A stretch of 23,935 nucleotides of DNA from JANXPZ01 sp034678345. Its GTDB lineage: Bacteria; Eisenbacteria; RBG-16-71-46. The position numbers and the translations under genes were made by a program. Shown here one piece after another: positions 6,885-19,455 of the stretch. A model generated the notes under the pieces. The model searched no databases. It had not been told where the DNA came from and worked only from the letters and a program-made list of their open reading frames with translations. Position 1 is the stretch's first letter. The number at the start of each line of letters is the position of its first letter. The stretch spans positions 1-23,935 of the forward strand of contig JAXDBZ010000094.1 of assembly GCA_034678345.1 (NCBI GenBank), in the 5' to 3' direction.

Positions 6885-8221
6885 CGCGCACCTCCCGCCC
6901 GGCGCAGGTTCTCCGCCCACCGCGCGATCTCGTCCGCCGAACGCAGCTCGGTCACCGCCACGAGCAGGCGGTTCTTCCACTCCGGCCGGAAGCGGCCCAG
7001 GTTGACGCCGGGACCGATGCCGGACGCCATGCCGGCCTCGATCACCCGCCGCGCCTCGACCGGACACTCGAGCACGAACTCGCGGAAGAAGGGGGCGGCG
7101 AAGGCCAGACGATACCCGGGGATCCCCGCCGCCAGGCCGGCGGCGTGGTGGCTCTTCTGCACGCACTGTCCGGCCACCTCCCGCATGCCCTCGCGTCCGA
7201 GCAGGCCCATGTGGATCGTGGCACGCAGCGCCATCAGCCCCTGGTTCGTGCAGATGTTCGACGTCGCCTTCTCCCGGCGGATGTGCTGTTCGCGCGTCTG
7301 CAGCGTCAGCACGAAACCCCGCCGTCCGTCCCGATCCACCGTCTCCGCCACCAGGCGTCCCGGCAGGCTCCGCAGCAGCGCGCGGCGCGCCGCGAAGTAG
7401 CCGAGCAGGGGGCCGCCGAAGGACGGCGGGCTGCCCAGGCTCTGCGCCTCGCCCACGACGAGGTCCGCGCCGGTGCGCCCCGGCGGCTCGAGCAGCGCCA
7501 GCGCCACCGGGTCGCACACCGCCACCGCCAGCGCGCCCGCGGCGTGCGCCGCCTCGTGCAGCGCCGCGCCGTCTTCCACCAGCCCGAAGAAGTTCGGCTG
7601 CTGATAGATGACGCAGGCCGCGTCGGTGCCGGTCGCGGCCCGTACCGCCGACGACGCCGCCAGACCGTCGGCGTCCGGGACCACGACGACGTCGGCGGGA
7701 TCCAGGTAGGTCCGCAGCACGCCGAGCGCGTGCGGGTGGAGCATGCCGGCCACGATCACCTTGCGCCGCCCCGTCTGGCGACGCGCCAGCAACGCCGCCT
7801 CCGCCGTCGCCGTGGCCCCGTCGTACATCGAGGCGTTCGCCACGTCGCACCCGGTCAGCTCCGCCATCATGCTCTGGAACTCGAAGATCGCGGTCAGCGT
7901 CCCCTGGGCCACCTCCGGCTGATACGGGGTGTAGGCGGTGAGGAACTCGGAGCGCCCCGCCAGCGCCTCCACGGCAGCGGGGATCCAGTGCTCGTAGACG
8001 CCGCCCCCGTGGAACGAGGCCGTGCCCCGCACCCGGTTCTCCTCCGCCCAACCACCCAGCAGCCGGCGCAGCTCGATCTCCGAGAGCGGCCCGGGGATCG
8101 CCGGCGGCTGCGCCAGGCGGGCGGCCGCCGGCACGTCGCCCAGCAGGTCCTCGAACCGCTCCACGCCGATCGCCTGCAGCATGCGCCGCTCTTCCTCGGG
8201 CGTCCGGCCGACGTAGCTCAT
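6881..8221 (-). CDS. gcvPA: Glycine dehydrogenase (decarboxylating) subunit 1
   Basis: 446 residues, normal for the N-terminal half of the split P-protein. The family motifs are present: FLTAYTPYQPEVAQGTLTAI near residue 90, SMYDGATATAEA, QQPNFFGLVED, and the late EKATSNICTNQGLMALRA. The ATG at 8221 is preceded by GGAGGAG nine bases away and overlaps the gcvH stop (ATGA). The frame is open further upstream to 8314, but that part is the antisense-like shadow of gcvH and contains no P-protein sequence. It works with GcvPB on glycine and PLP in the cytosol. A split P-protein is typical of Thermotogota, Bacillota, archaea and many FCB or Gemmatimonadota-type bacteria, unlike the single-chain enzyme of Escherichia coli. 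Confidence 0.97.
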   Translation of the reverse strand: MSYVGRTPEEERRMLQAIGVERFEDLLGDVPAAARLAQPPAIPGPLSEIELRRLLGGWAEENRVRGTASFHGGGVYEHWIPAAVEALAGRSEFLTAYTPYQPEVAQGTLTAIFEFQSMMAELTGCDVANASMYDGATATAEAALLARRQTGRRKVIVAGMLHPHALGVLRTYLDPADVVVVPDADGLAASSAVRAATGTDAACVIYQQPNFFGLVEDGAALHEAAHAAGALAVAVCDPVALALLEPPGRTGADLVVGEAQSLGSPPSFGGPLLGYFAARRALLRSLPGRLVAETVDRDGRRGFVLTLQTREQHIRREKATSNICTNQGLMALRATIHMGLLGREGMREVAGQCVQKSHHAAGLAAGIPGYRLAFAAPFFREFVLECPVEARRVIEAGMASGIGPGVNLGRFRPEWKNRLLVAVTELRSADEIARWAENLRRAGGAR

Positions 8222-8607
8222 GCGTGCTGCTCCTCCACGTGCTTCTCGTACTCGGCGCTCGTCATCAGCTTCGCGTGATCGGCCGGGTCGGCGGGACGGA
8301 CGCGCACGATCCAACCCGCCCCGAAGGGGTCCTGGTTCACGAGCGCCGGGTTGTCGGCCAGCGCCTCGTTACGCTCGACCACCTCGCCGGAGACCGGGGC
8401 GAACAGGTCGCTCACGGTCTTCACGGCCTCGATCACGCCGAAGGCCTTCATCGCCTCCAGCTTCGCGCCGACCTGGGGCATCTCGACGAACACCACGTCG
8501 CCCAATTGGTCGGTGGCGTACGACGTGACGCCGACGGTGACGATGCCCTTCTCGAGCCGGGCCCACTCGTGCTCGGCGGTGTAGCGGACGTCATCGGGGA
8601 AGGCCAA
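8218..8607 (-). CDS. gcvH: Glycine cleavage system H protein (lipoyl carrier)
   Basis: 129 residues when started from a TTG at 8607, which has GAGGAGG at the right distance and gives the usual family N-terminus (MAFPDDVRYTAEHEW). The frame continues upstream to 8685, but the extra residues are Arg-rich overlap with the end of gcvT. The lipoyl-lysine is K63 in VIEAVKTVSDLFAPVSGEVV, and the conserved glycine-bearing C-terminus (GWIVRVRPADP) is present. H protein shuttles the aminomethyl arm between P, T and L proteins. It starts ten bases after the gcvT stop, whose TGA forms part of its ribosome site, and its own stop overlaps gcvPA. The rare TTG start may hold its level down relative to its neighbours. 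Confidence 0.95.
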   Translation of the reverse strand: MAFPDDVRYTAEHEWARLEKGIVTVGVTSYATDQLGDVVFVEMPQVGAKLEAMKAFGVIEAVKTVSDLFAPVSGEVVERNEALADNPALVNQDPFGAGWIVRVRPADPADHAKLMTSAEYEKHVEEQHA

Positions 8608-8617
8608 GGCATCCTCC

Positions 8618-9727
8618 TCACGAACGGCGCGAGCCCCGCGTCCAGAACGGCCGCGGCGCGATGCGCGCATTGAGACGCGTCCCACCCGCCAGCACCTCGA
8701 GGGTGCCGCCCGGGCGGTCCAACGTGCTTACCACGTAGCCCATGCCGATCGGGCGCTCCAGACTCGGGCTGAAGGTGCCGCTGGTGACGCGGCCCACCAC
8801 CCGCCCGCCCGACTCGATCTCCATGCCATGCCGGGGGACCCGCCGCCCCTCCAGATCGAATCCGACCAGGCGGCGCTTCAGGCCCTGCTCCTTCTGCCGC
8901 AGCAGCGCCTCCCGGCCGTTGAACTCCGGCTTCTTCAGCTTCACCGTCCAGCCGATGCCCGCCTCGAGCGGCGTGGTCGTCTCGTCGATGTCGTTGCCGT
9001 ACAGCATGTAGCCCATCTCGAGCCGCAGCGTGTCGCGGGCGGCCAGGCCCACGGGCTCCAGCCCGTGCGACCGCCCCGCCTCGAAGAGGCGTTCCCACAC
9101 CTGCGTCGCGTAGCGCGGGGCGAAGTAGAGCTCGAAGCCGTCCTCCCCGGTGTAGCCGGTGCGGGAGATGACGGCCGGGGCCCCGAAGGCCTCGCCCTCG
9201 AGCAGCCGGTAGAAGCCGAGGTCGAGGACCGCCGGCGTGACGTGACCCTGCAGGACCCGCTCGGCCAGCGGCCCCTGGATCGCGAGCAGGGCCGTCTCCT
9301 CGCTGATGTCCCGGAACTCCACGCCGGCGGGGACCTGCGGCTTCAGCCAGGCGAAGTCCTTGGCGTTGGTCGCCCCGTTGACCACCAGCATCCAGCGGTC
9401 CGGAAGGCGATAGACGAGCAGGTCGTCCACGATGCCTCCGTCGGGGCGACACATGGCGGTGTAGATCGCCTGCCCGACCTGCATCCCGAGGACATCGTTC
9501 GTGACCATGTGGTGGATGAACTCGCCCGCCCCGGGACCGCCGACGTGGTACTCGCCCATGTGGGTGATGTCGAAGACCCCGACCGCGTTGCGCACGCACT
9601 GGTGCTCGCGCACGTCCCCGGTGTAGCGCAGCGGCATCTCGTAGCCGGCGAACTCCACCAGCCGGGCGCCGAGGGCGCGGTGGAAGGCGGTGAACGGCGT
9701 GGACTTCACGTTCTGCGGCGTCGACAT
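8618..9727 (-). CDS. gcvT: Aminomethyltransferase (glycine cleavage T protein)
   Basis: 369 residues, close to the normal length. It moves the methylene group from aminomethyl-lipoyl GcvH to tetrahydrofolate, releasing ammonia. Family signatures: VEFAGYEMPLRYTG near residue 25, VGVFDITHMGE (about 49-59), the substrate-binding NDVLGM, CRPDGGIVDDLLVYR, and SRTGYTGEDGFELY with the folate-site region. The C-terminal barrel has the usual GRVTSGTFSPSLERPIGMGYV. The ATG at 9727 has GAGGAG at good spacing, and a promoter lies just upstream. First gene of the eight-gene operon. The lipoamide dehydrogenase (L protein) is not in the window and is probably shared from elsewhere in the genome. Confidence 0.97.
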   Translation of the reverse strand: MSTPQNVKSTPFTAFHRALGARLVEFAGYEMPLRYTGDVREHQCVRNAVGVFDITHMGEYHVGGPGAGEFIHHMVTNDVLGMQVGQAIYTAMCRPDGGIVDDLLVYRLPDRWMLVVNGATNAKDFAWLKPQVPAGVEFRDISEETALLAIQGPLAERVLQGHVTPAVLDLGFYRLLEGEAFGAPAVISRTGYTGEDGFELYFAPRYATQVWERLFEAGRSHGLEPVGLAARDTLRLEMGYMLYGNDIDETTTPLEAGIGWTVKLKKPEFNGREALLRQKEQGLKRRLVGFDLEGRRVPRHGMEIESGGRVVGRVTSGTFSPSLERPIGMGYVVSTLDRPGGTLEVLAGGTRLNARIAPRPFWTRGSRRS

Positions 9728-9759
9728 GGAAGGCTCCTCGCGTGGGAACGGACCATCGC

Positions 9760-9788
9760 AAGGTACCCACTGACCGGAAGAGGGTCAA
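9760..9788 (-). promoter_or_regulatory. Sigma-70-type promoter of the gcvT operon
   Basis: Minus-strand TTGACC (9783-9788), exactly 17 bases, then TACCTT (9760-9765). The predicted start at about 9752 leaves only a 25-base leader before the gcvT ATG. That is too short for a glycine riboswitch, and none of its conserved helices are seen. The same design (TTG-containing -35, 17 spacer, TA...T -10) occurs at 1561-1589 and 23762-23790. Confidence 0.6.
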
Positions 9789-9816
9789 GGAGCGCCCCGC
9801 CGACCCGCACGCACGC

Positions 9817-9841
9817 GCGGCCGGGCGCTCGGCCCGGCCGC
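9817..9841 (-). terminator. Strong GC hairpin after the S8 peptidase gene
   Basis: A perfect ten-base inverted repeat (GCGGCCGGGC / GCCCGGCCGC) around a five-base loop lies 20 bases past the peptidase stop codon and before the gcv promoter. There is no following T run on the minus strand, so it may be a T-less intrinsic terminator or an RNA 3'-end protecting hairpin. Confidence 0.5.
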
Positions 9842-9860
9842 TCGCTCCGCCTGCCCGTTC

Positions 9861-12608
9861 TCACCGGGTCACGACCAGCCGGCGACTCAGCGTCGTGCCC
9901 TCCGCCCGCAGGCGCAGGAAGTAGATGCCCGCCGGCGCGGCCCTGCCACCCGCCGCCGCGTCCCACGTCGCCTGGTGGCGCCCGCTGCCCACCGAGCCGT
10001 CCACCAGCGTCGCCACCCGGCGCCCCTGCATGTCGAAGACACCGAGATCCACCATGGCCGCATGCGGCACCGCGAACTCCACCCGCACGCGGCCCCCGGC
10101 GGGATTCGGCACGGGACGCCCCAGCCCGAAGGCCAGGACGACCTCCCCCGCCGTGGCCTGGATCGGCCCGAACGTCATCCGGGCCCCGTCATGGAGCGCC
10201 GAGATCCGGTACCAGTACGTCGCGCCCGCCCGTGCGCTCCGGTCGAGGGTCACGCTGACGCCGTCCTCGACCCGGATGTCCACGTCGAGCGCCGCCCACG
10301 GGCCGTCGGCCGAGGCCGAGCGCTCCACCACCACCGAGCGGAAGGCCGCCGGATCGCTGAACTCCCAGCGCAGCTCCACCCCCGCCGCCACCGGCTCGGC
10401 CACGAAGTCGGTCATCAGCACCGGCACCACCGCGTCCATGATGGCGAAGGCCGCGTCGCTGACGTCGGCGCCGACGTTCCCCGCCGCGTCGTGCGCGACC
10501 ACGCGGAGCCAGCAGTCCTCGCTGGCCGGCAGCGTCACCGGCCAGGCGTGGCTGCCGCTGTTGGGCACGCCGGAGGCGAGCGTCTCGTAGGGGCCACCCA
10601 CGCCGCCGCGGGACAGCAGCAGATCCACCGACGCCACCCCCACGGCATCCGTCGCCGTCCACGTCAGGCTCGCCGTGGCGCCGGACACCAGCACCTCGCC
10701 CCCGTTCGGCGTCGTGACGGTCACCGCCGGGTCCAGCATGTCCCCGAGCCACAGCTTGCCGTGGCCCCAGCTGGCGTTCCAGACGCCGCCGGTGTACCCG
10801 TCCACGACCGCCCGGCCGTAGAGGAACTGCTTCACGAACGACGGCGACACCGCGCCGTACTTCTGTAGGATCAGCGCCGCCGCTCCCGCCGTGTGGGGGG
10901 CCGCCATGCTCGTGCCCTGCAGCACCTGGTGCTGCAGGCTGTCGGCGATGAACGTGGAGCCGCCGGTGGGGCAGGTCGGTCCGGGGTCCTGGGTGAGCGT
11001 CGAGATGATCGCCGATCCCGGCGCGGCGATGTCGGGCTTTTCCCGTCCGTCCCGCGTCGGCCCGGGGCTCGAGTACGGCGACAGATTGCCCGCCGCCACG
11101 GCGCCCGTGAAGATGAGGTTGTACCCGTAGCAGTCCCACCAGTCGCGGCGCGACGTCCACGAGGCCGTGGTGATGACCGAGTCGGCATTGCCGGGCTCGC
11201 CCACCAGGTGCGTGTTCGTGCTGTTGAAGCTGAACGTGGCGGTCAGGCTGCTGGTGGACACGTAGTACCGCCACAGGTCCACGGCACCCGCCCCGCTCAC
11301 CGCCACCGGCGTGAGGTAGAGGGTCCAGGTGCCGCTGATGCTGCCTGTGCCGAGCCCGAGGCTGCGGAGCTCGATGTAGATCTCCCGGGCGCTGCGCGCC
11401 GTCAGATAGAGCCCGTTCTCGACGTAGACGCGACCGTTCACCCCCGTCGTGTCGCCCGGATAGGCCTTGTTCGCCGCCCCGAACGGGATCGGCCCGATGA
11501 TCTTGTTGCCGGGCGAGCGCAGGGTGACGCTGATCTGCTCCGGGTAGTCGTAGTAGCCGTCGATGGCCAGCGTCCGCCCGCTGGTGGTCCCGCCGCCGAC
11601 GGTGAGCTTGATGCTGTCGGGGCCGCTCGGCACCAGCACCCGCGCGTGGAGGTTCGAGGCCCGGTCGTTACCGGCCGACTTCGTGACGATCCGGCCCGGT
11701 CCGCACAGGGCGTTCAGACCGCTCTCGAAGGCGCTGCTGCCGTCGTGCGGCCCGTACTGCGAGCCCAGGGACAGATTCACGACGCAGTTCCGCCCCAGCG
11801 CCGTCGCGCGCTGGAAGATGTACTGGACGCCGTCGAGGATCGCCGTCGTGTAGGACGTCGTCTTCACCATGATCAGGTCGGCCTTCGGGGCCATCCCCGC
11901 GTACGTGAACGGGGCGAACCCGTAGCCGGTCTGGCTGCCGTCACCACCGATGGTGCCGAGCACGTGCGTGCCGTGCCCGTTCAGGTCGGTCTCCGTGCAG
12001 GTGTTCGCGTCGATCTGCGCGCTCGACCACTCCGTCCCGTAGCCGTAGCCGGCGGGGGCGGCGCCGTTGACCGTCTGGTCCCAGATGTTCACCAGCCGGG
12101 TGTTGCCGGCCGCGTCGTCGAAGTCCCCGTGACCGTAGTCCACGCCGGTGTCCACGTCGCCGACCAGCACGCCGGCTCCGTTCAGGCCGGTGAAGCCCGG
12201 TCCGGCACCGCGCAGCGCGGCGGCGTTGGTCGCCGCCGTGCTGAGATCCATCTCCGGCTCGCACACGGCCGCCCCCTCGATGCGCCGCACCCCCCGCAGC
12301 GCCGCCACCTCCGCGATCGCGTCGGCGGGCACGTAGGCGGTGAACACGTCGCCGGCCTGCGTGCGCACGCGGGCTCCGGCCGCCTCGAGCTCGCCCCAGC
12401 TCACCTCACCGACCACGAAGACGTCGAGTTCCCCGGCCTCGGAGAGGACCATACCGTCGAGCAGTGCCTGTTCCACGGGCACGCGGATCTGCAGGGCGGC
12501 CAGCGACGCCCGCGCCCGCGCGTCGAGCTTGCCGAGGTCGGCGAGTGCCGGCACGGCCACCAGCAGGGCCAGTGCGGTGATCAGCAGGAACCGTAGCGAA
12601 CGAGTCAT
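9861..12608 (-). CDS. Secreted subtilisin-family (S8) serine peptidase with C-terminal sorting domain
   Basis: 915 residues from ATG 12608, with AGGAGG at ideal spacing. Residues 1-23 form a signal peptide (MTRSLRFLLITALALLVAVPALA). An I9-like propeptide region follows (about 25-115). The catalytic domain has Asp153 (DVDTGVDYGHGDF), His212 (DLNGHGTHVLGTI), oxyanion Asn314 (SAGND) and Ser567 (LQGTSMAAPHTAG). About 130 residues between Asn314 and the FSSPGPTRDG-like SPYSSPGPTRDG motif form a beta-rich insert (about 325-460), like the jelly-roll of CspA-type subtilases. Then come an Ig-like domain (about 628-724), an FnIII-like domain (about 730-820) and a FlgD-like/type IX-style sorting domain (about 826-915: GRPVPNPAGG ... 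GIYFLRL). It should be exported and probably displayed or released outside the outer membrane. It stands alone between two hairpins. Confidence 0.95.
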   Translation of the reverse strand: MTRSLRFLLITALALLVAVPALADLGKLDARARASLAALQIRVPVEQALLDGMVLSEAGELDVFVVGEVSWGELEAAGARVRTQAGDVFTAYVPADAIAEVAALRGVRRIEGAAVCEPEMDLSTAATNAAALRGAGPGFTGLNGAGVLVGDVDTGVDYGHGDFDDAAGNTRLVNIWDQTVNGAAPAGYGYGTEWSSAQIDANTCTETDLNGHGTHVLGTIGGDGSQTGYGFAPFTYAGMAPKADLIMVKTTSYTTAILDGVQYIFQRATALGRNCVVNLSLGSQYGPHDGSSAFESGLNALCGPGRIVTKSAGNDRASNLHARVLVPSGPDSIKLTVGGGTTSGRTLAIDGYYDYPEQISVTLRSPGNKIIGPIPFGAANKAYPGDTTGVNGRVYVENGLYLTARSAREIYIELRSLGLGTGSISGTWTLYLTPVAVSGAGAVDLWRYYVSTSSLTATFSFNSTNTHLVGEPGNADSVITTASWTSRRDWWDCYGYNLIFTGAVAAGNLSPYSSPGPTRDGREKPDIAAPGSAIISTLTQDPGPTCPTGGSTFIADSLQHQVLQGTSMAAPHTAGAAALILQKYGAVSPSFVKQFLYGRAVVDGYTGGVWNASWGHGKLWLGDMLDPAVTVTTPNGGEVLVSGATASLTWTATDAVGVASVDLLLSRGGVGGPYETLASGVPNSGSHAWPVTLPASEDCWLRVVAHDAAGNVGADVSDAAFAIMDAVVPVLMTDFVAEPVAAGVELRWEFSDPAAFRSVVVERSASADGPWAALDVDIRVEDGVSVTLDRSARAGATYWYRISALHDGARMTFGPIQATAGEVVLAFGLGRPVPNPAGGRVRVEFAVPHAAMVDLGVFDMQGRRVATLVDGSVGSGRHQATWDAAAGGRAAPAGIYFLRLRAEGTTLSRRLVVTR

Positions 12609-12871
12609 GCGCCACCTCCTCCGCGAAGCGAATACCACGCCCGGCCAGACGTCGGGCAGCCTCGAATCGGCGGCATCGTAGCCTGCGGCACGAAGGGGTG
12701 GCCACGCCAAAATGGCGCCGCGCCGATTGGCGGACGACGACGTCGGGCACGCCCCCGCAGGGTGAACGCACCCAGCGCGCGCGTCCGATGCTCCGCGGGG
12801 GGGCGCCGCCGGGACCCGGGTCGCGGGGTGCGCCGGGCCGTCCCGTGTCGCTAAACTCCGTCCCGCGGCCC
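12609..12871. other. Intergenic stretch upstream of the S8 peptidase, no gene
   Basis: No coding potential was found on either strand in the gap between the peptidase and the tdh terminator. On the minus strand the peptidase leader carries AGGAGG next to the ATG. I looked for -35/-10 pairs: TACGAT (12675-12680) and TATTCG (12629-12634) are possible -10 boxes, but neither has a -35 at 16-18 bases. The peptidase promoter is therefore presumably here but not identified. An eight-base palindrome GTGGCCAC (12698-12705) is the only notable operator-like site. Confidence 0.5.
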
Positions 12872-12915
12872 CCGCGCTCCGCCTCGATCGCGTCGCCGAC
12901 GGCGTCGGAGCGCGG
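12872..12915 (-). terminator. Inverted repeat directly after tdh, probable terminator
   Basis: A perfect ten-base inverted repeat (CCGCGCTCCG at 12872-12881, CGGAGCGCGG at 12906-12915) encloses 24 bases that can form a smaller inner stem (CGCC/GGCG). It abuts the tdh stop codon (12916-12918). No T tract follows on the minus strand. It probably ends the uvrA-tdh transcript. Confidence 0.5.
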
Positions 12916-14015
12916 CTAGGCTTCCTGGCCCCAGGGCACGAGCACGATCTTGCCAGCGTTGCCGGAGCGCAGCTGCTCGATGCCCTCCACCACCTTCGCC
13001 ATGGGCATCACGTGGGAGATGCCGGGACGCACGTCGAGCCGTCCGCTGCGCAGCAGGGTGTCCATCTGCACCCAGGTGTCGTACATGCGGCGCCCGGCGA
13101 TCCCGTGGATGGTGATGCCCTTCGACACGATCAGCTCGCTCCAGTCGAGGGGGAAGGGCTCCCGCGGCAGGCCGAGCAGCGACAGGCGGCCCCCGGGACG
13201 CAGCGCCGCCAGTCCGTCGCGGATCGCCTTCGGGTTGCCCGACATCTCCAGCACGCCGTCGAGGCCGCGCCCGTCCGTGAGTTCCTTCACCCGCGTCACG
13301 AAGTCCTCCCGGCCCGAGTCCACGACGGCGTCGGCGTTCATCGTCCGCGCCAGCTCCAGCCGATACGGGGCCACGTCCGAGGCGATGACCTGCGACGCGC
13401 CCGCCGCCCGCGCCACGGCGATGGCGAAGAGCCCGATGGGCCCGCAGCCGGTCACGCCGATGCGGCACGCGGACAGCTCGCCGGCGAAGGCGGTGTGCAC
13501 CGCGTTGCCCAGCGGCTCCATGATGCTCTGGACCTCGAGCGGCACGTTCTCCGGCGCGCGCCAGGCGTTCGCCGCCGGCGCGACCGCGTACTCGGCGAAG
13601 CCGCCGTTCACGTGCACGCCCAGGATCCTCGTCGCCGTGCAGACGTGGGCGTTGCCGGTCCGGCACGGCCGGCAGCGGCCGCAGACGATGTGGCTCTCGA
13701 AGGACACGCGCTCGCCGGGCGCGAAGCCCGTGACCCCGCTGCCCAGCGCGACGATCTCGCCCACGAACTCGTGCCCGATGACCACCGGCGGCCGGATGCG
13801 GTTCCGGCTCCAGGCATCCCACTCGTAGATGTGCAGGTCCGTGCCGCAGATCCCGGCGCGCAGGACGCGCAACAGCAGCTCCCCGGGCCCGGCGGCGGGC
13901 ACCGGCACGTCCCGGATCTCGACGCCCGGCCCCGCCTGGGCCTTCACCACGGCCTTCATCGTGCCCGCGGGGGTCGCCGCGGGCGTTCTCGTCTCGCCCC
14001 TGGGGGTGGAACCGG

Positions 14016-14019
<4 letters not shown>
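12916..14019 (-). CDS. tdh: L-threonine 3-dehydrogenase (zinc, NAD-dependent)
   Basis: 367 residues. It oxidises L-threonine to 2-amino-3-ketobutyrate with NAD+. The medium-chain zinc dehydrogenase pattern is complete: catalytic zinc ligands C58, H83 and E84 in GICGTDLHIYEWDAW and IGHEFVGEI, proton-relay T60/H63, and structural zinc cysteines C113, C116, C119 and C127. Recalled E. coli Tdh positions (38, 63, 64; 93, 96, 99, 107) are all shifted by exactly 20, so the ATG at 14019 adds about 20 residues (Thr/Pro-rich) before MKAVVKAQ. That ATG overlaps the uvrA stop (ATGA) and has an AGAGG ribosome site; the internal M21 has none, so the longer form is preferred. The HIYEWDAW stretch separates Tdh from generic alcohol or sorbitol dehydrogenases. 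Kbl, the usual partner ligase, is not in the window. Confidence 0.92.
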
Positions 14020-16919
<2,900 letters not shown>

Positions 16920-16925
16920 GCCCGC

Positions 16926-16934
16926 ATACTAGCA
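16926..16934 (-). promoter_or_regulatory. Extended -10 promoter giving a leaderless uvrA mRNA
   Basis: Minus strand TGC-TAGTAT: a TG-extended -10 element whose last base (16926) is seven positions before the A of the uvrA ATG (16919). This is the usual distance to a transcription start, so the message would begin at the start codon. No Shine-Dalgarno precedes uvrA and no -35 box is seen 17 bases upstream, which fits an extended -10, leaderless arrangement. Confidence 0.45.
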
Positions 16935-16962
16935 GGACCGGCGCCGCCGCGCCGACGCCCGC

Positions 16963-18234
16963 TCACTCGTAGCGCAGGGCCTCCACCGGGTCGAGACGCG
17001 CCGCGCGCGACGCCGGGTACAGCCCGAAGAACACCCCGACCACCGCCGAGAAGACGACCCCCACCACCACCGACCAGGGCGACACGTACGTGGGCAGCGG
17101 GGTCGCCGCCTTGACCGAGGCGGCGATGAGCCAGCCCAGCCCGACGCCCAGCGCCCCGCCGCCGGCCGTGAGCAGCGCCGCCTCGGCCAGGAACTGGACG
17201 AGGATCGCCGCCCGCGGGGCTCCCAGGGCCTTACGCAGACCGATCTCGTGCGTCCGCTCGGTCACCGCCACCAGCATGATGTTCATCACCCCGATCCCGC
17301 CGACCAGCAGCGACACGAAGGAGATGAGGATCATCACCGCCACCACCGCGCCGGTGATCTGCCGGTAGAGGGTGACGAAGACCTCGTCGGTGAAGACGGC
17401 GAAGTCGTTCGGCTTGTTGCTGGGCAGATGCCGGCGGACGCGCAGGATCTCGATGATCTGACTCTGCGCCTCGTCGTTCTCCTCCGGCGAGACCGCGATG
17501 GCGTGCAGGAACACCTCCCCGCGCCGCGGCACCCAGGGAGGCGCGTCCGCCGGCGCGGCGAAGTACTTGTCCATGGTCGTGTAGGGCATGGCCGCGACGT
17601 TGTCGAGGTCCTCGCCGAGCAGCTTCCCCTTCGCCGCGTACTCGCCGATGACCTCGAACGAGATCGCCCCCACCCGCACCGTCTCGCCCAGCGGACTGCG
17701 GTTGCGGAAGAGCGCCTCGGTCGCGCTCGGGCCCAGCACCACCACGTTGGCCCGCCGCTGCACCTCCTGCGCGGTGAAGTACCGCCCGCGCCCCACCTCC
17801 AAGCCGTGCACGGTGAGGTAGTGCTCGTCGGTCCCGTAGATCTGGGTCGTACGGGTCGTGCGCCCGCCGTGGCTCACCTGCAGGCCGATGTTGTCGTACT
17901 TGAGCGGGGTGATCGCCCGCACCGCCGGGGCCCCGACCAGGATGGCCTCTGCGTCGGCCATGGTGAAGGCCTTGCGCGCCTTCAGGCTGTCGGGGATGTC
18001 GTGCCCGCCGACGTTGACCCCGGGGCGGATGCGGTGGATGTAGATCGTGTTGGAGCCCGTCGAGCGGATGGACTGCTCCACCGAGCGCTGGAACCCGTTC
18101 ACCAGCGCCACCATGGCGATCACCGTGGTCACGCCGATGATGATGCCGAGCAGGGCCAGCGCCGAACGCAGCCGGTTCGCGTGCAGCGCGCTCCACGCCA
18201 TCCCGAGGATCTCAGCCAGCAGGCCGCGGCTCAT
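16963..18234 (-). CDS. ABC exporter permease, MacB/FtsX type (second of a tandem pair)
   Basis: 423 residues. The layout is the MacB one: an N-terminal cytosolic stretch, membrane helix 1 (about 24-46, LALLGIIIGVTTVIAMVALV), a large periplasmic MacB-PCD domain (about 48-290), three C-terminal helices starting around the GAVVAVMILISFVSLLVGGI run, and a C-terminal LDPVEALRYE. The cytoplasmic loop MNIMLVAVTERTHEIGLRKA is the FtsX-family coupling motif. It lacks an ATPase domain, which is supplied by the gene at 19452-20165. The start is three bases after the stop of the related permease, so the two are cotranslated and probably pair as a heterodimer. Last gene of the export operon; uvrA begins 43 bases on. 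Confidence 0.92.
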   Translation of the reverse strand: MSRGLLAEILGMAWSALHANRLRSALALLGIIIGVTTVIAMVALVNGFQRSVEQSIRSTGSNTIYIHRIRPGVNVGGHDIPDSLKARKAFTMADAEAILVGAPAVRAITPLKYDNIGLQVSHGGRTTRTTQIYGTDEHYLTVHGLEVGRGRYFTAQEVQRRANVVVLGPSATEALFRNRSPLGETVRVGAISFEVIGEYAAKGKLLGEDLDNVAAMPYTTMDKYFAAPADAPPWVPRRGEVFLHAIAVSPEENDEAQSQIIEILRVRRHLPSNKPNDFAVFTDEVFVTLYRQITGAVVAVMILISFVSLLVGGIGVMNIMLVAVTERTHEIGLRKALGAPRAAILVQFLAEAALLTAGGGALGVGLGWLIAASVKAATPLPTYVSPWSVVVGVVFSAVVGVFFGLYPASRAARLDPVEALRYE

Positions 18235-18237
18235 CGC

Positions 18238-19451
<1,214 letters not shown>

Positions 19452-19455
<4 letters not shown>

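Noticed and set aside
9728..9860. Glycine riboswitch upstream of gcvT
   Set aside because: The leader is too short and no conserved aptamer core was seen; only the peptidase hairpin and a promoter are present.
9861..12710. Longer form of the S8 peptidase starting at 12710
   Set aside because: The extra residues precede a clear signal peptide, and the ATG at 12608 has a perfect ribosome site.
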